From Acholeplasmataceae bacterium (lineage in GTDB: Bacteria; Bacillota_I; Bacilli_A; Acholeplasmatales; Acholeplasmataceae): a stretch of 8,799 nucleotides of DNA. The notes under the pieces are model-generated. The model had not been told where the DNA came from. It saw nothing but the letters and a program-made list of their open reading frames with translations, and did not search any database. Both the position numbers and the translations under genes were made by a program. Where the stretch lies: contig JALNWO010000068.1 in assembly GCA_023230825.1 (NCBI GenBank), positions 1 to 8,799 of the forward strand, read 5' to 3'. Within the stretch, counting starts at the first letter, position 1, and the number at the start of each line of letters is the position of its first letter. This document shows, piece by piece, positions 4,954 through 8,799 of the stretch.

Positions 4954-6336
4954 TCACCCTACACAAAGTGGAGAGGCAATCCGAACCGTGTCACAACAAA
5001 AAGCATCACTGTAAACGCGCTTGCCAAAATCTGCTGGCATTATAGGCAATCTATGGTTTTCAGGCTCTTTTTTCAGCTTTTGGAGGTGAACCGGAACGGA
5101 ACAATTTTGATAATCGGGCACCTGAAAAGCCGGTGGCATTTCGCTAAAATGTTCAACTTCTCTTTGTAAATCGTCAAGCAATTTTGTGTCATTTTCGGCC
5201 AGACCGCGCAAACAAAAAATGGCTTTGCCGTACATTTTTTTAATCCAATTTCTTGTTTTTTCGACCGAAATTTCAGCCGTTTTTAGAATCGTTTTGGCTC
5301 GCTCGACCGGCCGAGAATCATCAAAAAATTCGGGAAAAAATTTGTAAGAACCCAAAAAATGGGCAGTCGGATTGGTCAAAATTGAAAAGTCAGTTTCCTG
5401 TCCACTCTTATATATAAATTCAATCTCAACCCTCGCCCAGCTTGATTTTTTATCCCCTAACTGCTTGCCTTTTTCATAGCAACGCATGTAAGTCCTTGAT
5501 TCGCCTCGAGTTCCGACACAAAAAGACCGGCCCTTTCCATTCGGATGAACCCAGTCACCTTTCAGTTCACAGGACGGCATTCTGGTATGCTTAAACAGGC
5601 CTTGCTTGTGGAAATCAAGAAATTTATCGACCGTTACTTTTTCGCCCTCAAAGTCATCATAGGCCAAATCGATCCTGTTTATTTTCCCTCCGATTGTAAA
5701 ACTAGAGGATAAAAAATCGAAAACCCTACGCTCCCAACCCTGCTTTGAGCCAGCGCAACCCGAACCCGAAATATCAAAACATATCGAGCCGCGCATATGG
5801 TCGCCACCGAAGGAAACAGTACCAAGACCATCCCCTAGAACAAACGTTTTTTCAAACCCGTTCAGACCGAAATCGCGCTTTTTCGTTATGCCAAAGCCGA
5901 AAAGTTCAGTTGATAACAGCGAAAGACGATCAATTAAATCATTCTCTTCCGGCTTCTGACCGTCAATTAAAAAAGTCAGGTCTTTGAAGGAGAATCGAAG
6001 CCAATCAACCATGACTATTTCATTTTCTAACGGCTTCTGGATAGCAACAGAATGAAGTCCTTTTTGGTTATGGTCTAATACTTTTATATGAAATCCATTA
6101 GTTTCAAGACCGTTATCATCAGCAATTTTGTGGCCATTAGCTCGCGGTGAGATAGTACCCGTATTACTATTCGGGTAACTGCCCTTGGCTAAATTTGGAT
6201 TATTTTCTGGCTTGATCTTCATTTCTTCCCTTTTTTCAAATTTCAAACTCAAGCCATATTTTAACATGCGAGCATCAAAAACCTTCCACGGCTTTAAGCC
6301 GTTTTCGGGTGACAAAAAACGCCCTTTTGCCGACAT
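4954..6336 (-). CDS. Rolling-circle replication initiator (Rep_trans/RstA-like)
   Basis: The product is 460 residues. Characteristic segments are VDWLRFSF (residues 110-117), a GKINRIDLAYDD segment (217-228) with acidic residues suited to metal binding, and RTYMRCYEKGKQLG (281-294) followed by SSWARVEIEF (298-307). These match the replication initiation factor family that includes CTX phage RstA and pT181-type Rep proteins. Such enzymes nick the origin through a tyrosine; Tyr283 and Tyr287 are the candidates. An in-frame TGA two codons upstream rules out an earlier start. The ATG at 6336 lacks a Shine-Dalgarno and abuts an operator-like repeat. An internal ATG at 6222 (codon 39) has GGGAAG upstream, so a 422-residue form is possible, either as the true start or as a second product like Ff pX. 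Residues 1-105 lie outside the recognisable domain. Confidence 0.9.
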   Translation of the reverse strand: MSAKGRFLSPENGLKPWKVFDARMLKYGLSLKFEKREEMKIKPENNPNLAKGSYPNSNTGTISPRANGHKIADDNGLETNGFHIKVLDHNQKGLHSVAIQKPLENEIVMVDWLRFSFKDLTFLIDGQKPEENDLIDRLSLLSTELFGFGITKKRDFGLNGFEKTFVLGDGLGTVSFGGDHMRGSICFDISGSGCAGSKQGWERRVFDFLSSSFTIGGKINRIDLAYDDFEGEKVTVDKFLDFHKQGLFKHTRMPSCELKGDWVHPNGKGRSFCVGTRGESRTYMRCYEKGKQLGDKKSSWARVEIEFIYKSGQETDFSILTNPTAHFLGSYKFFPEFFDDSRPVERAKTILKTAEISVEKTRNWIKKMYGKAIFCLRGLAENDTKLLDDLQREVEHFSEMPPAFQVPDYQNCSVPVHLQKLKKEPENHRLPIMPADFGKRVYSDAFCCDTVRIASPLCVG

Positions 6337-6380
6337 TGATCATTTTTTCAATGATTTTTGATCATTTTTTAATCAAAAAT
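6337..6380. promoter_or_regulatory. Operator-like repeat cluster in the rep leader
   Basis: TGATCATTTTTT occurs twice in direct orientation (6337-6348 and 6359-6370), 22 bp apart, which is about two helical turns. Overlapping it is a perfect nine-base inverted repeat, ATTTTTGAT (6354-6362) and ATCAAAAAT (6372-6380), with a nine-base loop. Both direct repeats contain GATC, the Dam methylation site. The block touches the rep start codon, so it could be a transcriptional operator or a mRNA hairpin through which rep translation is controlled. The regulator is not identified. Confidence 0.6.
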
Positions 6381-6457
6381 TCACCTTAAATCTTGATGGA
6401 AATTAGAAAAACACAGAATTATCATTTAAAATCAAGGACTTATGCCACAAAAAGCAA

Positions 6458-6475
6458 ATATTCCCCAGGGAATAA
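6458..6475. promoter_or_regulatory. Third copy of the TTCCCC palindrome, imperfect
   Basis: ATATTCCCCAGGGAATAA differs from the core at 3360-3376 and 3568-3585 at two positions, both in the right half. It lies about 122 bases upstream of the rep start. All three copies therefore lie in the two gene-free regions and none is inside a gene, which supports a regulatory role. Confidence 0.65.
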
Positions 6476-6494
6476 CTAAAATAGAAAAATCCGG

Positions 6495-6528
6495 TTTTGC
6501 AGAAAGCAAAAATGAACGGCCTTCGGCC
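6495..6528. other. Pair of small hairpins in the main intergenic region (origin candidates)
   Basis: TTTTGC (6495-6500) pairs with GCAAAA (6506-6511), and GGCC (6518-6521) pairs with GGCC (6525-6528) around TTC. In Ff phages the segment between the packaging signal and gene II carries the complementary- and viral-strand origins as successive hairpins. The order here is the same, but no Ff nick-site sequence is recognisable, so the origin call is positional. Confidence 0.35.
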
Positions 6529-6554
6529 TTATAAATTGCCAAAAAAAATGTATG

Positions 6555-6620
6555 AACAAAAGAAGAATACATATCCGGTGCCGAGTGCCTCGAACGCCGG
6601 ATATGTATTCTTCTTTTGTT
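6555..6620 (-). other. Long perfect hairpin, probable packaging signal and terminator of the virion operon
   Basis: Arms 6555-6578 and 6597-6620 are perfectly complementary over 24 bases. Inside the 18-base interior, CGAG (6582-6585) pairs with CTCG (6589-6592) around TGC, giving a 66-nt structure with a small bulge near the tip. In Ff phages the packaging signal is a long hairpin just after gene IV and before the origins. Here it follows the secretin and the MazE-like gene and precedes the intergenic hairpins. Eight T residues (6548-6541 on the minus strand) follow six bases after the stem, so it may also stop transcription of the assembly operon. Base pairing is seen; the packaging role is inferred. 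Confidence 0.8.
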
Positions 6621-6661
6621 TATTTTGAATTGGTTAGAAAAAAGCTGAAAGAGATTCAGTT

Positions 6662-6922
6662 TTATAATTTTTTTAAAATATCATTCGAATTTTGTGAGGA
6701 TTCAGGCTCAAGATCAGGGCATACAGATTCAACGGTTCCGACTAAATCTATAAATTCAGATTCGGAAAGGTAAACCGGCCTTGAACGGACCTTTATTTTG
6801 ATTATCTGGCCTTCGGTCCTCAATCGAAGGATTGAGCCTTTTGCTAGTTCATTATCGACAACAAATGATTTTGGCAACCGGAGAAACAGAGAATCACCAA
6901 ATTTATATATTTCTGAAAACAT
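6662..6922 (-). CDS. Orphan MazE/AbrB-like antitoxin-type protein
   Basis: The product is 86 residues. The N-terminal part, IYKFGDSLFLRLPKSFV (residues 5-21) followed by a short beta-rich stretch to about residue 46, matches the SpoVT-AbrB swapped-hairpin DNA-binding fold, with KFGDS..LRLPKS in place of the KRWGNSPAVRIP of E. coli MazE. The next segment, PVYLSESEFIDLVGTVE (residues 49-65), recalls the MazE tail that occupies the MazF toxin, and a polar tail follows. A strong AAGGTGA Shine-Dalgarno lies 5-7 bases upstream, and the gene starts 11 bases after the secretin stop. No MazF-like gene exists anywhere in the circle, since every other frame is assigned. It could repress phage promoters, neutralise a host toxin, or both. 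The fold call is good; the role is open. Confidence 0.75.
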   Translation of the reverse strand: MFSEIYKFGDSLFLRLPKSFVVDNELAKGSILRLRTEGQIIKIKVRSRPVYLSESEFIDLVGTVESVCPDLEPESSQNSNDILKKL

Positions 6923-6933
6923 AGTTTCACCTT

Positions 6934-8205
6934 TCAGATTAATTTGGCTTGCAACACAACCAATATTTGACTATTACTCTTCGATTTCAGATCAGAATCC
7001 ATAAATTTGGGTAAAAACCAAACGCCTTGGGTGCCATGGCTATTTTTTGATTCGTCCAGGCCACCCAAGATAACCATTTCATTATTTTTTATGGTTAAAA
7101 AAGTATCAAGTGATCTACGGGTCAAAGTTGGTGAATCAATTCCACTGGTTTGCGTTTTGATGAAATTTGAAAGTTCAGTGCTTATATCTAGATGTATTAA
7201 ATTTTCATGAACTTTTGGTGTGACCCTTAAAATAACACCACTATCCCGATATTGAATACTTTGTGAACGTGTTCCACCGTCAGTAATTGTCGTTTCAGCC
7301 AGCGTTGGGACAGACTGGCCAACATTAACAATACCCGTTTCACCGTCAAAAATTCGAATTTTGGGGGCTGATACAAGCGTAAAACGATTGTCATAACTCA
7401 AAATTGAGAGCGATGAATTGATATCGCTGCCAGAAACACCAATAAAAGAATCAAAAGGACTTAAGATTGTATTTATTCCGATTCTGAGGTGATCGGACAA
7501 GACATTGGCAGCCAGTGTAAACCCCCGATTATTTTCACTCGAATCAGTAAATTCTAGAATTGCGGCTTCGAGATAAATTTCTTTGGGCCTTTCAGAATCA
7601 TATTTTCGTAAAATATCTAATATTTTTGAAATAGATTTTTTATCGGGTCCACGGATAACCACCCTATCATTGGTTGGCTGGCTTGGGATAACCGACAAGG
7701 AATTGACCAGCGCTTGTAAGCTGGAGACAGTACGGTTAATTGGCTTATAAATTTCAAATTCTTGTTCGGTCTGAAAACCAGAATACTGACTTGAAGCATC
7801 AAAATTCAAAGGCAGCGGGGACGGTACATTGTCAGTCAAAACCGTAGATGGGACGGATGGAATATTAAAAGATTCATCAGGAATAACAGATTCATTTTTT
7901 TTATTCCCTTTCTTGGATGAAAAAAAAGTAATGCCATTAATTTCCCTCTTAAAAATTCCTGACTCTTCCAAAACCAGATCAACTGTTTTTTTAAATTCAG
8001 GCAAAGGCTGGTTTGAAACGGATAAATTAATCATTTTATTTTGGTTAAGATCAGGATCTAATATATAATCCTGACCCAAAATAGAAAGATAAGTTTTTTT
8101 TAGAAATTCAACGGCTGGGACATCTTTCAAAACAATAGAAATATTGTTTGCAAAAGCTGGAAAAGAAAACAAACTAAATAAAAAAATAAATATACAACGT
8201 ATCAT
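6934..8205 (-). CDS. pIV-like outer-membrane secretin
   Basis: The product is 423 residues, close to Ff pIV (about 420). A signal peptide ends at FPAFA, residue 19. A periplasmic N0/STN-like domain follows (about 22-97), then a proline- and serine-rich linker (about 105-150), an N1-like domain (about 154-205) and the secretin core (about 206-423). Diagnostic parts are PKIRIFDGETGIVNVGQSVP (281-300) and GVILRVTP (323-330), ending in the strand ILVVLQAKLI. It should form the gated outer-membrane channel for virion exit, partnered with Zot. Its ATG overlaps the zot stop (ATGA), a coupling often seen for gI and gIV. Because the phage carries its own channel, it need not borrow a host type II secretin as CTX phage does. 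Confidence 0.95.
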   Translation of the reverse strand: MIRCIFIFLFSLFSFPAFANNISIVLKDVPAVEFLKKTYLSILGQDYILDPDLNQNKMINLSVSNQPLPEFKKTVDLVLEESGIFKREINGITFFSSKKGNKKNESVIPDESFNIPSVPSTVLTDNVPSPLPLNFDASSQYSGFQTEQEFEIYKPINRTVSSLQALVNSLSVIPSQPTNDRVVIRGPDKKSISKILDILRKYDSERPKEIYLEAAILEFTDSSENNRGFTLAANVLSDHLRIGINTILSPFDSFIGVSGSDINSSLSILSYDNRFTLVSAPKIRIFDGETGIVNVGQSVPTLAETTITDGGTRSQSIQYRDSGVILRVTPKVHENLIHLDISTELSNFIKTQTSGIDSPTLTRRSLDTFLTIKNNEMVILGGLDESKNSHGTQGVWFLPKFMDSDLKSKSNSQILVVLQAKLI

Positions 8206-8799
8206 AATTTACCCCTAACATTTTTTTCACCGAAACGAACCCAAATACCTTTTTCATCAAAACCGTATTCGCGACTTTTAATAATTTGACCATTCGATAA
8301 ATGACCAGTCAATTCACCAGCCTGGATTAAGTATCCATTTAATACCACTCCTGTTAAATCAATTTCTTCAATATAAGATTTTTCATCCAATAAACCAAAA
8401 TAATCAACACCCCAAAAAGAAAAAATACCAATAAAAATACCAGACAATAAAGCACCAAAAACATATTTTTTATTCAATTGCCACCTCGTCAGAAAACGTC
8501 CTTTCACATGCCAGCTTGATAGAACTGAAGAAACGCCCCAATATTCATTATTTTTACTGAATCTTTGCAGCGTGTCGTAACATTTATAAAACCTTCTGCC
8601 TAAATAAATTTTTCTTTCAGAAACGGGAGAAGAAGGATAAAGACCATACCGGACAATACCAATATGGTACTTTGGAAGTTTGAAAGAAAACAGCCGAAGA
8701 AAAAAACCGACAATAGGAATAGGTAATCTATCCAATCGAACAGTGTAAATAACGTGCTCCCCGAAAGATTCCCTAAATTGCTTATCTAAAACTGATAAG
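8202..8799 (-). CDS. zot: Zot/pI-like assembly ATPase, C-terminal part (continues from 1-512)
   Basis: This is the rest of the 328-residue protein; bases 8677-8799 duplicate 1-123, so the unique part is 8202-8676. A single membrane helix lies at about residues 242-261 (YVFGALLSGIFIGIFSFWGV). It separates the cytoplasmic ATPase from a periplasmic tail of about 67 residues, the usual Zot/pI topology. Positive residues before the helix (TRWQLNKK) fit a cytoplasmic N-terminus. The tail should contact the secretin and the emerging coat proteins. The TGA stop overlaps the secretin ATG. Any start codon in this segment, such as TTG at 8735, is internal to zot. Confidence 0.95.
   Translation of the reverse strand, partial: LSVLDKQFRESFGEHVIYTVRLDRLPIPIVGFFLRLFSFKLPKYHIGIVRYGLYPSSPVSERKIYLGRRFYKCYDTLQRFSKNNEYWGVSSVLSSWHVKGRFLTRWQLNKKYVFGALLSGIFIGIFSFWGVDYFGLLDEKSYIEEIDLTGVVLNGYLIQAGELTGHLSNGQIIKSREYGFDEKGIWVRFGEKNVRGKL
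8677..8799. repeat. Terminal direct repeat, right copy
   Basis: Identical to 1-123 in direct orientation. It is the second copy of the overlap that closes the circle and should be removed when the genome is counted as 8,676 bp. Confidence 0.96.

Noticed and set aside
6552..6773. A 73-codon plus-strand frame across the large hairpin and the MazE-like gene
   Set aside because: Its first third is the hairpin itself and the rest is antisense to a gene with a strong Shine-Dalgarno.
6541..6922. A toxin gene partnering the MazE-like protein
   Set aside because: No further frame of suitable length exists beside it on either strand; the neighbours are the secretin and the non-coding intergenic region.

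Overview
The window is a complete filamentous phage (Inoviridae-type) genome. It is a circular molecule of 8,676 bp opened inside one gene: bases 1-123 are repeated exactly at 8677-8799, and a Zot/pI reading frame runs without a break across the join. Every convincing gene is on the minus strand, so the virion strand is presumably the minus strand shown here. The DNA is AT-rich (high 30s to about 40% GC by eye). The secretin, the periplasm-directed coat proteins and the E. coli-like Shine-Dalgarno sites point to a Gram-negative host. A tRNA-Met-type fragment and a MazE-like protein fit a proteobacterium, but the sequence does not name the host.

Layout, read in the direction of transcription (right to left). 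Replication and integration block: a Rep_trans/RstA-like initiator (4954-6336), a tyrosine recombinase (3956-4948) and a coupled 39-residue protein (3837-3956). Attachment and control region (3316-3836): a bipartite hairpin, the 3' half of a tRNA with CAT anticodon (the predicted attP), and two perfect 20-bp palindromes. Virion block: a gene V-position protein (3013-3315), three tiny membrane proteins (2921-3010, 2802-2912, 2731-2805) in the gVII/gIX position, the major coat protein (2447-2671), a strong terminator (2407-2428), a pIII-like adsorption protein (890-2374), a pVI/DUF2523 protein (531-881), Zot/pI (512 down to 1, continuing 8676 down to 8202) and the pIV-like secretin (6934-8205). 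Then comes an orphan MazE/AbrB-like gene (6662-6922). Last is a 325-bp intergenic region with a 66-nt hairpin in the position of the Ff packaging signal, smaller hairpins, a third copy of the palindrome, and an operator-like repeat cluster just upstream of rep.

How the parts fit. Rep would start rolling-circle replication and the gene V-like protein would coat the single strand. Zot and the secretin would extrude the virion, which is built from the major coat protein, the small cap proteins, pVI and pIII. Int would integrate the circle into a host tRNA gene; the phage copy restores the tRNA 3' half and brings a hairpin downstream. The parts least explained by known inovirus biology are the three shared palindromes near both transcription-unit starts, the MazE-like protein without a MazF partner, and the extra tiny ORFs.
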